Program-made: the position numbers and the translations under genes | The notes under the pieces: generated by a model | The model's input: only the letters and a program-made list of their open reading frames with translations | Told to the model about the DNA's origin: nothing | Database searches by the model: none | Assembly: GCA_964017065.1 (NCBI GenBank) | Contig: OZ024788.1 | Coordinates: 5,038,887-5,102,886, forward strand | Source of the DNA: Haliclona indistincta | Taxonomy: Eukaryota > Porifera > Demospongiae > Haplosclerida > Chalinidae | Reading direction: 5' to 3' | DNA: 64,000 bases | Part shown: in pieces, positions 12,594 to 24,000 of the stretch | Position numbering within the stretch: the first letter of the stretch is position 1 | How the letters are laid out: each line of letters begins with the position of its first letter

Positions 12594-12915
12594 CTTTCAG
12601 ATTTGTCATTAATATCTCTTTGGTAACCTCATCGGATTTGTGCGGATGATCTTTGCTAAAAATTCGACTCGCTTCTTCCGGGCTAGACGGGAGCTCTTTC
12701 CATGCATGATAATTAAGCTCGAGAATATTCCCATAGTTGACTCCCAGCAGGTACCATTTCAAAATAATTATGCAGTGTCTTGTAATCGTGCGTCACACAT
12801 AGTAAGAGTTCTGCCTCATCATCGGACCAGACGAACTCTTGCCTTTCTCGCTCTTCTTCTTGGAATTGAAAGGACGCTTGCACGTGCACGAGGCTTTCTT
12901 TGACCCCGCCTTACT
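12594..12915 (-). pseudogene. Antisense relic of a W-S-D-D-E (SANT-like?) coding fragment
   Basis: The minus strand reads FVWSDDEAELLL near 12800-12850. After a frame change it reads WKELPSSPEEASRIFSKDHP and DEVTKEIL at about 12610-12700. The acidic WxDDE start and following helices recall Myb/SANT-like DNA-binding segments of transposon-derived proteins; this is a tentative memory-based likeness. The same relic is at 32774-33085. It is broken by frameshifts and by the adjacent foldback element. Confidence 0.35.
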
Positions 12916-13143
12916 AGATTTAGTTTCGGCAAGAGTGGTTTCGGTGTACACACGGATACGTATGAATACCTGTACATTATATTATTTGTTGAAAGCGAAT
13001 CTGATACATGTACCCAGTTACTTTTGAAGCGGAAGGTGTGAACGCCTCAAGTTAGCCTGGCTCCTAGTTGGTGGTAAAGAGCGGAATTGTAGTAAAACGC
13101 TCAGCTCCTTTGTTATCATCGAGGTATAATAGAGATCGGAATA

Positions 13144-16100
13144 ATGGCTACCTCTACTGGTGGTAGTAGCGACGCCGGCTTGTCGGCAGAATCAGAAGCC
13201 CTGAAACTCGCTTTCAGTTACCTGGTGAACAGTATGGACACTTCTTCTCTCCTCCCCGCCGCGCTCAGCAGAGGACTCATAAGAGAGCAACAGAAAGCTG
13301 ACTGCACTACTGAGACTAACCAGTATCATAAGGCAGAGAAATTTCTTGATCACCTACAAAGAGAAGTAAACGGTGACAGCAGCAAATTCCACACTTTTGT
13401 GCAACTACTAGTAGACAATGGTCACTTCAAGTTGGCATCTCGTCTGCTAGGTTAGCTAGTGTATCGAAATTAGTAACAATGTTTACATTACATACATGTA
13501 GATGAATTATCTCATGTGACCAGTGTATTGATGAAGACAGCATCAGTAGTTACTAAATCCAGTACTGAAGGTAATAAAATCAACTTGAGGATTGCAATAG
13601 ATTAATATAACTACTTTTCTGTATAGGATACTCTCAAGAAGATAACATTATTGATGTTTCAGACACGCTGCTACAGGAACTCGTTAATCTCAGAATAGCC
13701 TATGCCAATTTCTTGGGACGATACAAGAGAGAGCTACAGAACAGTCCTGAAGCACAAGAAGAGTTAGTCAGAACTCTACCAAGACTAGTTCACAGTGGGT
13801 TGGGATCAGATTGCTCTTTCGAGTCATACTTGGACACACTTGTCGATGAGGAAGTTTCTATCTTCAATGTCACATATCTAAAACAAATTTGTAATATATT
13901 TCCCCGAGATGTTTGGTAAGTAATATTTTTAAGACAAGCTGCTATTAACAATTATATTTCTTTGCAGTGCTTCTACTGAGCAGCTTGTAGTGAAGTACGA
14001 GGAGCAACTTCTGCATTTCATGAAGGGTACCACATTGAAACAGTTCAAAGAGCTATTTCCTGCATCTGCTGTATCATCCAAGCTGTCATCTCAAAAAGAA
14101 GTCATCACCTTGAAGCTGAAAAATTACTGGGGTACCAACACAGTTGAAGAACTAATAAAGCTGGTCAGCTTATTTGGTATTCCTGGTAGCCGCCTTCATC
14201 TTGAAAGAATTGGTGATGGCTCTGTTATTGTCCAATTTTTGTGCTCTACCATCGATGCTAAGGAGCTCAAAGTAGTCATTGTTGAAGTTACTGGCTCACT
14301 CCTGTCTAGAGGAGTGCTGCAGATATTTGTTGGAGAGGAGCTAGTTCTGGAAACTTTTCAGTCTAATCAAGGTATGTACTAACATACATTAATGTCTCTG
14401 AGTAGCTACAAATTAATGTTTGATGTTTCTGAATCTATAGCATGCCAGTGCAGCAAAAAAATCAAGTTATGAAATGAATTTAATTTGCAAGTTACTTTAG
14501 AGTGCACTGGTCTGATAGTATACTTGGCTTGATGCATGACTAATGCGAATTCAGCTAGCTAGAACAATAGATTTAATACCTGCAAACAGAGGAGATGGCA
14601 GAAGGAGGCCAAAGGGAAATTTGTTCCCTCTACAATGACTCTTGAATCCACACTTTGTTCCAATTTTGCAAAATAGTATACGTTTAATATGTTAGTAAGC
14701 ATTAATGACAGCTGAATATGATTTATTGAGTGATTTGGCTAATGAGATCACAATTTGAGTGCTGTAATTAAAAAAGAAGTGGTTAACCCTTTAATTACTA
14801 AAATATCTTGCTGAAATTTTAACCTCGTAAATGCTGACCACTTCTATCGTGAATATCTCGTGTGTCTTTTGTGCTACTGGTCTCAAATTTGCGGCCTTTT
14901 ACGCCAGTGAGTAGTCGCAATTTCCCACACTCAAGTCGGTCAATGTGCCCCTCCCACTTCGAAAGTGAAGCCGATAAAGTGCAGCGACCTCGTCAAATTT
15001 TGCTCAAAGTTAGTACTTCGGGGCTGGCTACTGAAAAGTACATGTAAATAGCAGTGGTTTTGGTCAATGTAAAATGTAGCCCTGATCATAGAGAATGCGC
15101 AAAAATGTGTTTTCCGAGCACCCGAAGCCATAAAAATGTCCAATTTTCTTGGCAGTCATTTTGTTTTTTCTAAAATGTTGTGAAATTTGCATTGAAGCCA
15201 TAGAAATGCCGGTGCCAATATGTTTAGTGCAGGGGGCGCGCCGAAAACCGGTCAATTTTTTGCGGTTATTTGTATTCTTCAATTTGGCTTAATTTTGGGA
15301 TATTTTAGCACTTTTTAAGTTATGCTGTCTGAAGTATGTATGACACCAAATGGTGTCATTAGGGCTTAAAGGGTTACAGTTTAGGTTTGTGCACTGCTGC
15401 AGTCAGTCTGCACCCAGGTGCATATAATTATGTGTTTCCATGTTATTCAGTTCAAATAGTAGCAATTAATTTTGCGTCATATTGAATTGTGGTCGTTGAA
15501 ATCACCCACTATTATACTGTAAAGCATGAAACATGCATATACATAAAGTAGATTCAAATAACAAATCTGTTAATTGTGGTTTATAACTCTTACAGAAATG
15601 CCTGACCGTTCTCATGAAGAAGATACTTTTGAGTTTGTAGATGAACCAGACAGTGATTACTTTTGTCCTGTTTGTCAAGATCTACTCACCGAACCATTCC
15701 AACTTGGATGCGGACACCAGCTTTGTCGCAAATGTCGAGATCGATTGCTTAGCTCTAACAAAACCGAATGCCCGACGTGTCGTGATTCCGATGCACTCAG
15801 CAATGCTCGCTTTGACAAATTTCTAAAGCGAAAAGTCAGCAGTGTTAAAATACACTGCCAGCACCGCAAAGAGGGGTGCGAGTGGGTGGGAGAAGTAGGG
15901 GACTTCCAGTACCACCTCGATCATAATGAAGTTGCTTGTCCTTTTTGGTGCGGTAAACGTAGTTGTCAAGCTGTTATAAAGAAGCACAAAAGCCTTTGTC
16001 TTAACCGACCGATTGGTTGCGATAACTGTGACTACTACAACACATTTGCTATTATTAAGGAAAAGCACAATCCAATATGCCTCCAGTCTCCAGTAGACTG

Positions 16101-19100
16101 TCCTAATCATTGCCCAGTGAAGGGCTTGAAACGAAGTCAACTTGAACAGCACTTTAATGTGTGTACCCATCAACTAGTTAAATGCTCGGAAACAGGCTGC
16201 TCTATCTGGCTACCTTGTGGAGAGATAGAATTGCACAAACTGCACATAAGACAACACGATCTATTTTTAGTGAAGGCTAACCAAGCATCAGCACCTATCA
16301 CTCCTTCTTTTCAATACCTACATAACCAACCACCAATAGAGTTTGTTATACCAAATTTCCAAGGTCTGAAGGATACCAATGCCAAGTGGAAGAGTCCTTT
16401 GATTTTTACGCTTGAAAAGGGCTATAAATTCCAACTTGAGGTATATCCCAATGGTTGGGGAAGTGGTAAAGATACTCACGTTTCCGTCTATGTTAGTCTA
16501 GTAGGTGACTATGATAGCGATGTAGCCTTGGTTTTTGAAAGAGACGTTGTTATAGAGCTTCTTAATTGGAGGGCTGACAAGAACCACCTCTTAGCAACTG
16601 TAAATTTCAGCAGAAACTCAAATCATAATGGCAGTGCTAGCTGTAGCAGCAGTAGCAGTCATGAAAATGCACCAGATACACCAGGTACACCTCATTTCAT
16701 CTCTTACTCCTCCCTCTGCCATTCTGACACAAACACAGAGTATCTTCAAGATGACTGCTTACGTTTGAGAGTGGTTGATGTAGGCGTCTACTCCACCCCT
16801 CTCCTCTCCAAGACGCCATCCTGGCAGGACCCCCACACTGCTACCAAGTCAGTGTGTGAGTTCACACTGACTGCATTCACCAAACGTAAACATTTGAACA
16901 ACGTCTACACCAGTATACCATTCTATACACATCTACATGGTTACAAGCTATGCCTCAAAGTAGATGCTAATGGTGTTGGTGAAACTAAAGGCACTCACAT
17001 AAGAATGGGTGTTAAGCTAATGAGAGGAGATTTTGACAGTGACCTACAATGGCCTTTCGAAGGTGACATTATTTTTGAAGTCTTGAATTGGAGAGAAGAC
17101 AATCATCACTATCGTGGAGACACAATATGCTTCATTAAGCACAGAGATCTTGATGGTGACTCTACCAGTCGTGTAACTAAAGGAGAATGTTCATTACTTG
17201 GATGGTTTACTAATTCAATCACTCACTCCTCTCTCCTCTACAATCCTGATACAAACACTGAGTATCTTCAAGATGACTGCTTACGTGTGAGAGTGGTTGA
17301 TGTAGCCGTCTACTCCACCCCTCTCCTCCTCAAGACTCCATCCTGGCAGGACCCTCACACTGCTACCCAGTCAGTGTGTGAGTTCACACTGACTGAATTC
17401 ACCAAACGCAAGCAATTCAACAATCTGTACTACAGTCCACCGTTCTACTCACACACAAATGGATACAAGCTATGCCTTCAAGTGTATGCTAATGGTTGTA
17501 GTAAGGGTAAAGGCACTCACATATCGATCTATGCTAGCTTAATGAAAGGAGATTATGACAATAATCTTCAGTGGCCTTTCGAAGGTGACATTGTTATTGA
17601 ACTATTGAATTGGAGAGAAAACAATAATCACTATCGTGGAGGCACAATTTACTTCAATAAATACAATGATTCTGATGGTAGTATTACCAGTTGTGTAACT
17701 GAAGGAGAATATGCACCTAGGAGGAAGGGTAAAACCTTTTTTATCACTCATTCTTCTCTTCTCTGCAATCCTGGCACAAACACAGAGTATCTTCAAGATG
17801 ACTGCTTACGTCTGAGAGTGGTTGATGTAGCCGTCTACTCCACTCCTCTCCTCCTCAAGACACCATCGTGGCAGGACCCCCACACTGCTACCCAGTCAGT
17901 GTGTGAGTTCACACTGACTGAATTCACTAGACGCAAGCAATTCAACAATGAATACTACAGTCAACCATTCTACTCACATCCAAATGGGTACAAGCTATGC
18001 CTCAAAGTGCATGCTAATGGTTTTGGTAATGGTAAAGGCACTCACATATCGATCTATGCTAGGTTAATGAAAGGAGATCATGATAATAATCTTCAGTGGC
18101 CTTTCGAAGGTGATATTGTTATTGAAATTTTGAATTGGAGAGAAAACAATAGTCACTATTGTGGAGATACAATTCGCTTAAATCGATACAATGATTCTGA
18201 TGGTAGTATTACCAGTCGTGTAACTAAAGGAGAGTATGTCCCTAAATTGTGGGGTAATATTTGTTTCATCTCCCATTCCTCTCTCCTCTACAATCCTGAC
18301 AAAAACACAGAGTATCTACAAGATGACTGCTTACGTCTGAGAGTGGTTGATGTAGCCGTCTACTCCACTCCTCTCCTCCTCAAGACTCCATCCTGGCAGG
18401 ACCCCCACACTGCTACCCAGTCAGTGTGTGAGTTCACACTGACTGAATTCACCAAACGCAAGCAATTTAACAATTTATGTAACAGTCTACCATTCTACTC
18501 ACACCCAAATGGGTACAAGCTATGCCTCCAAGTGCATGCTAATGGTTCTGGTAAGGGTAAAGGCACTCACATATCGATCTCGGCTACATTAATGAAAGGA
18601 GATTATGACAATAACCTTCATTGGCCTTTTGAAGGTGATGTTCTCGTAGAAATTTTAAATTGGAGAGATGACAAGCATCACTATCGTGGAGACACAATGT
18701 CCGCAAACATACATGGTGACCTTAATGAGGACATCACTAGTCGTGTAACTGATGGAGAATATGCATCAAGTGGATGGGGTAAATCTTGTTTTATTTCTCA
18801 CTCCTCTCTTATTCTAGACTCTGACACAAACACGGAGTATCTTCAAGATGACTGCTTACGTCTGAGAGTGGTTGATATAGCTGTCTACTCCACTCCTCTC
18901 CTCCTCAAGACGCCATCCTGGCAGGACCCTCACACTACTACCCAGTCAGTGTGTGAGTTCACACTGTCCGAATTCACTAGACGCAAGCAATTTGATAATA
19001 TGTACTTTGGTCCTTCTTTCTACACACACTGTCATGGCTATAAGATGCTTCTTGTGTTATACGCTAATGGTCGAGGTACTGCTAAAGGTACTCATGTATC

Positions 19101-19407
19101 TGTTTGTGTAACAATAATAATCGGAGAGTATGACAGTGAATTAAACTGGCCATTTGAAGGAGATATCATTGTGGAGCTCATAAATTGGAGAGTAGACAAG
19201 AATCATCTCTCGCACATGATCGTCTTTGACTATCACACAGATCCTAAATTCTCTTCTCGTGTTACTGATAGCGGCAGTTATGAAAGACACGGCAGTGATG
19301 ATGTATTTCCTCACTCTTCCCTTTCCTATAATCCTGTTACTAACACAGAATATCTTCAAGATGACTGTCTCAGATTTAGAGTTAAAGAAGTACACGAGCG
19401 CAAGTAG
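13144..19407 (+). CDS. T2: CARD-RING-TRAF zinc finger-6xMATH protein, intact
   Basis: Exons 13144-13450, 13502-13570, 13627-13915, 13968-14371 and 15596-19407 join in phase to 4881 nt, 1626 aa. Residues 1-102 are a CARD-like death fold. Residues 103-356 are an unnamed region. The RING is at about 380-425 (CPVC, CGHQLC, CPTC), followed by TRAF-type Cys/His fingers to about 580. Six MATH/TRAF-C repeats of about 165-170 aa follow, each with GYKL, GTHI, WPFEGDI, LLNWR and TEYLQDDCLR. They are joined by a linker of about 30 aa (STPLLLKTPSWQDPHTAT then EFTLTEFTKRKQFNN). Known TRAFs have one MATH domain, so this array is unusual. By family, it would be a cytosolic E3/adaptor linked to death-fold partners. 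Its last repeat and tail (VKEVHERK) differ from the other copies. A MITE sits in intron 4. Confidence 0.85.
14787..15373. mobile_element. piggyBac-like MITE copy A in T2 intron 4
   Basis: A 587-bp insert has ends CCCTTTAA/TTAAAGGG. It is flanked by TTAA on the left and TTAC (a decayed TTAA) on the right. T3 and T4 keep the empty site GTGGTTAAAGTGCAGG. The TTAA target and CCCTTT ends fit piggyBac-type elements. It is the reverse complement of the copy at 29716-30305. The short frames inside are not conserved between copies. Confidence 0.75.
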
Positions 19408-21005
19408 TCTTAGTGGGACCTTTCAACAATTATCATTCAAGTCACAAGTCTTTTTCTGTCTCGTCTTTTCCTTGGATCGAAATCTGAAAGCATCGATCAT
19501 TTCTTGCCTTACACATAGCAACTACTTCATTTGTTCAACTATACTCCAAAATTAATTTTCTGGTCGTTGTCATACATTGTGTACTACTAATGTACTCTTC
19601 ATCATAAGACAATATCTATATATAGAAATCATTCCTTTGAACATTTCTTTATTTCTCCATTTTTTCTCATTCCTTTAAACAATAAATCATTTTAAATATT
19701 CTTTTCTCATCTCTCATTGTTATTTCTCATCTCCTTTTTGTATCATCGTGAATATTATTATAATTTTTGTACATCATCTCACAATCCTAAACACATAGCT
19801 AGTTCTTAAACTTATTTCCTTCGTCTTCCGCTCCTAGTACTCATCTTTTGGATGATCCACCTACTTTCACATATTTTTTTGTGGAATTGTTCTGAACACC
19901 TACTGATACATTGTAACATGTCAGGTTACTGGTTACATCTAAAATTTCTGTATGTTTTTATCATTTCCGTATTGTAAACTGTAGTAGTGATTTCTAAACT
20001 TCTATCCTCAATGTTCTAGTTGCAATATTCTGTATAATTCAAGTTGAATAAAATGTTATCTCCATTCATTTCGTTAGTTAATAATCTTATTTATGTATTC
20101 TGTTCTTTTTTTAAATTGAATAAGTAATTTTTATCAACTTCATTACAATGAACTATACTTACAAAGCATGTCATAGTAACTTTAAAAGAAGTGTGAGTTT
20201 CGACTGTGCCTTGTTTCATCGCTTGAGTAGTGTTAGAGTGATTGAAAACAATCCATACAAGAGCTCGACTTTGTGTGCACAATGATTGCGGAATACCTGG
20301 TACGATGTAGAGAGGGTAAGCTGACCTTAGTAATGTTTAAGTCATCTCTTTGAAGGAGTGTGAGGACTAGAGGTGGGAGACCGCTGCAGTACATGTCAGC
20401 AATTGAACTGTATTGCCCGATAAGTGCAAGAGAACAATCCATACAAGAGCTCAACTGTGTGAGTACAATGGCTGCATGTGTTAGGAGTAGCTGGTACTAT
20501 GCAGTGAGAGGAAGCTGACCCGACAGATGTGTGAGTGATCTCTTTGATAGTAAATAGTCAACTCAAGAGTATCTGATTCAAGCTTCATGCAGTGCAGAGA
20601 TATGCTCTCTATTTTGCATGCACTATTTCATCTTGAGTCACTTTAACTCACTTATTTCAGTTGTCCTCGCGTACATGCAAACTTACTCAGCAAGTTAACA
20701 TAGATTTTTCCAGTTTGGAAGCAGATTTTCTGAATCTTAAATTGAGATATTTCAGTTAGCTCAAGCTTCTGCTGACCATAAGCTACATGTTGTATACTCA
20801 CACAAGTTACAATCACCATACTAGTAAATTCAGTGTTTTATATGAATTTAGTTGAGCCACGCCCTTGTTTTGACCTTGAGCCACGCCCTAGCTTGCGATG
20901 CCTAGCCTCGATCAGAGCTAGACTGGCTGCTTGTCGGCGGTAGAGAGCGGAGTTGTAGTGAAACGCTCAGCTTCTTGGATATACGAGTATTGATCGATCA
21001 GAACA
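19408..21005. other. T2 3' flank and T3 promoter region
   Basis: No gene is seen. From about 19708 it repeats the first 1195 bases of the window. It marks the junction between the two copies of the T-V-T segment. A GTTGAATAAAATG polyadenylation-like signal lies near 20042. A stretch of about 185 bp beginning CCATACAAGAGCTC (20250-20530) is duplicated in tandem. Confidence 0.5.
20851..20888 (+). promoter_or_regulatory. Duplicated GAGCCACGCCC boxes upstream of T3
   Basis: The same pair of boxes as before T1, at a similar distance from the start codon. They are GC-box-like, and the role is inferred from conservation. Confidence 0.35.
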
Positions 21006-24000
21006 ATGGCTACATCCACTGGCACTACTAGCAGTGCTGGCTCGTTCTCGGCAGAATCAGAAGCCCTGAAACTCGCTTACAGTCACCTAGTGAACAGTAT
21101 GGACACTACTTCTCTCCTCCCCGCCGCGCTCAGCAGAGGGCTCATAAGAGAGCAACAGAAAGCTGACTGCACTAGCGAGACTAGCCCGTTTCAGAAGGCA
21201 GAGAAATTTCTTGATCATCTGCAAAGAGAAGTAAATGGTGACAGCAGCAAATTCCACACTTTTGTGCAACTACTAGTAGACAACGGTCACTTCAAGTTGG
21301 CATCTCGTCTGCTAGGTTAGCTAATGCATCGAAATTAGTAACAATGTTTACATTATACATACATGTAGATGAATTGTCTCATGTGACCAGCAGATTGATG
21401 AAGAAAGGATCAGTAGTTTTTAAATCCAGTACTGAAGGTAATAAAATCAACTTGAGGATTGCAATAGATTAATATAACTACTTTTCTGTATAGAAGACTC
21501 TCAAGAAGATAACATTATTGATGTTTCAGACACACTGCTACAGGAACTCGTTAATCTCAGAATAGCCTATGCCAATTTCTTGGGACGATACAAGAGAGAG
21601 CTACAGAACAGTCCTGAAGCACAAGAAGAGTTAGTCAGAACTCTACCAAGACTAGTTCACAGTGGGTTGGGATCAGATTGCTCTTTCGAGTCATACTTGG
21701 ACACACTTGTCGATGAGGAAGTTTCTATCTTCAATGTCACATATCTAAAACAAATTTGTACTATATTTCCCCGAGATGTTTGGTAAGTAATATTTTTAAG
21801 ACAAGCTGCTATTAACAATTATATTTCTTTGCAGTGCTTCTACTAAACAGTTCGTAGTGATATACGAGGAGCAACTTCTGCATTTCATGAAGGGTACCAC
21901 ATTGAAACAGTTCAAAGAGCTATTTCCTGCATCTGCTGTATCATCTAAGCTGTCATCTCAAAAAGAAATCTTCACCTTGAAGCTGAAAAATTACTGGGGT
22001 ACCAACACAGTTGAAGAACTAATAAAGCTGGTCGGCTTATTTGGTATTCCTGGTAGCCGCCTTCATCTTGAAAGAATTGGTGATGGTTCTGTTATTGTCC
22101 AATTTCTGTGCTCTACCATCGATGCTAAGGAGCTCAAAGTAGCCATTGCTGAAGTCACTGACTCACTCCAGTCTAGGGGAGTGCTGCAGATATTTGTTGG
22201 AGAGGCGTTAGTTCTGGAAACTTGTCAGTCTAATCAAGGTATGTACTAACATTTAACGATCACTTTAATGTAATTATTTCTTTGAGTGCTAGCATGCTAG
22301 AGCAGCAAAAAAATCAAGTTATGGAATGAATTGTACATGTAGTTGCATGTTACTTTAGAGTGCACTGGTTTGTATACTTGGCTTGATGCATGACTAATGC
22401 GAATTCAGCTAGCTAGAACAATAGATTTAATACCTGCAAACAGAGTAGATGGCAGAAGGAGGCCAAAGGGATATTTGTTCCCTCTACAATGATTCTTGAA
22501 TCCACACTTGGTTCCAATTTTGCAAAATAGTATACATTTAATATGTTAGTAAGCATAAATCGGTACATCTTCTGCTCACATTCTTTCTTACATGTATCTG
22601 AATATTAATTATTCACAATTTTATATTGCCCTCTGATTGCCTGCCGTCACCCCTGAGTCAAAGACAAAGTGTACAAAATCTAAAAACTCATTGTAATAAT
22701 AGAGTTAATTAGAAACGCATGGCAGTGCGCTCCTATGTAGGGAAGAAGGGATTTAATTTCGAGATTTGATCTCGTTAGAAATCTTTTCTAACTTTCTTTT
22801 TAGCTGTAATCTGTCGTTTTCAAATTTTGTTTCACAACTTTTTAGGGATTTGAGATTTCTAATAGTGCTGCACTTTCACTTCTCAAGAAAGTGGAAGTCC
22901 TATAAAAACAAAACATTCAAATCTAACCACAGTACTCCCAGTTGCATGAGTTTAATGACAGCCTGAATATGATTTATTGAGTGATTTGGCTAATGAGATC
23001 ACAACTTGAGTGCTGTAATTAAAAAAGAAGGGGTTAAAGTGCAGGTTTTTGCACTGCTGCAGTCAGTCTGCACCCTGGTGCATATATCATTATATGCGTT
23101 TCCATGTTATTCAGTTCAAAATAGTAGCAATTTATTTTGCGTCATATTGAATTGTGGTCGTTGAAATCACCCACTATTAGCATGAAACGTGTATATACAT
23201 AAAGTAGATTCAAATAACAAATCTGTTAATTGTCGTTTATAACTCTTACAGACATGTCTGATCGTTCTCATGAAGAAGATGCTTTTGAGTTTGTAGATGA
23301 ACCAGACAGTGATTACTTTTGTCCTGTTTGTCAAGATCTACTCACCGAACCATTCCAACTTGAATGCGGACACCAGCTTTGTCGAAAATGTCGAGATCGA
23401 TTGCTTAGCTCTAACAAAGCCGAATGCCCGACGTGTCGTGATTCCGATGCACTCAGCAACGCTCACTTTGACAAATTTCTAAAGAGAAAAGTCAGCAGTG
23501 TTAAAATACACTGCCAGCACCACAAACAAGGGTGTGAGTGGGTGGGAGAGGTAAGGGACCTGCATTATCACCTCAAACATAGTGTCGTTGCTTGTCCGTT
23601 TTGGTGCGGTAAACGTAGTTGCCAAGCTGTAATAAAGAAGCACAGAAGTCTTTACTGTCTTAACCGACCGATCGGTTGCGATAACTGTGACTACTACAAC
23701 ACATTTGCTATTGTTACGGAAAAGCACTATCCAATATGCCTACAGTCTCCAGTAGACTGTCCTAATCATTGCCCAGTGAAGGGGTTGAAACGAAGTCAAC
23801 TTGAACAGCACTTTAATGAGTGTACCCATCAACTAGTTAATTGCTCAGAAACAGGCTGCTCTGTCTGGCTACCTCGTGGAGAGATAGAAGTGCACAAACT
23901 GCACATAAGACAACACGATCTATTGTTAGTAAAGACCAAACGAGCATCAGCACCCATCACTTCTTCTTTTCAATACCTACATAACCAACCACCAATAGAG

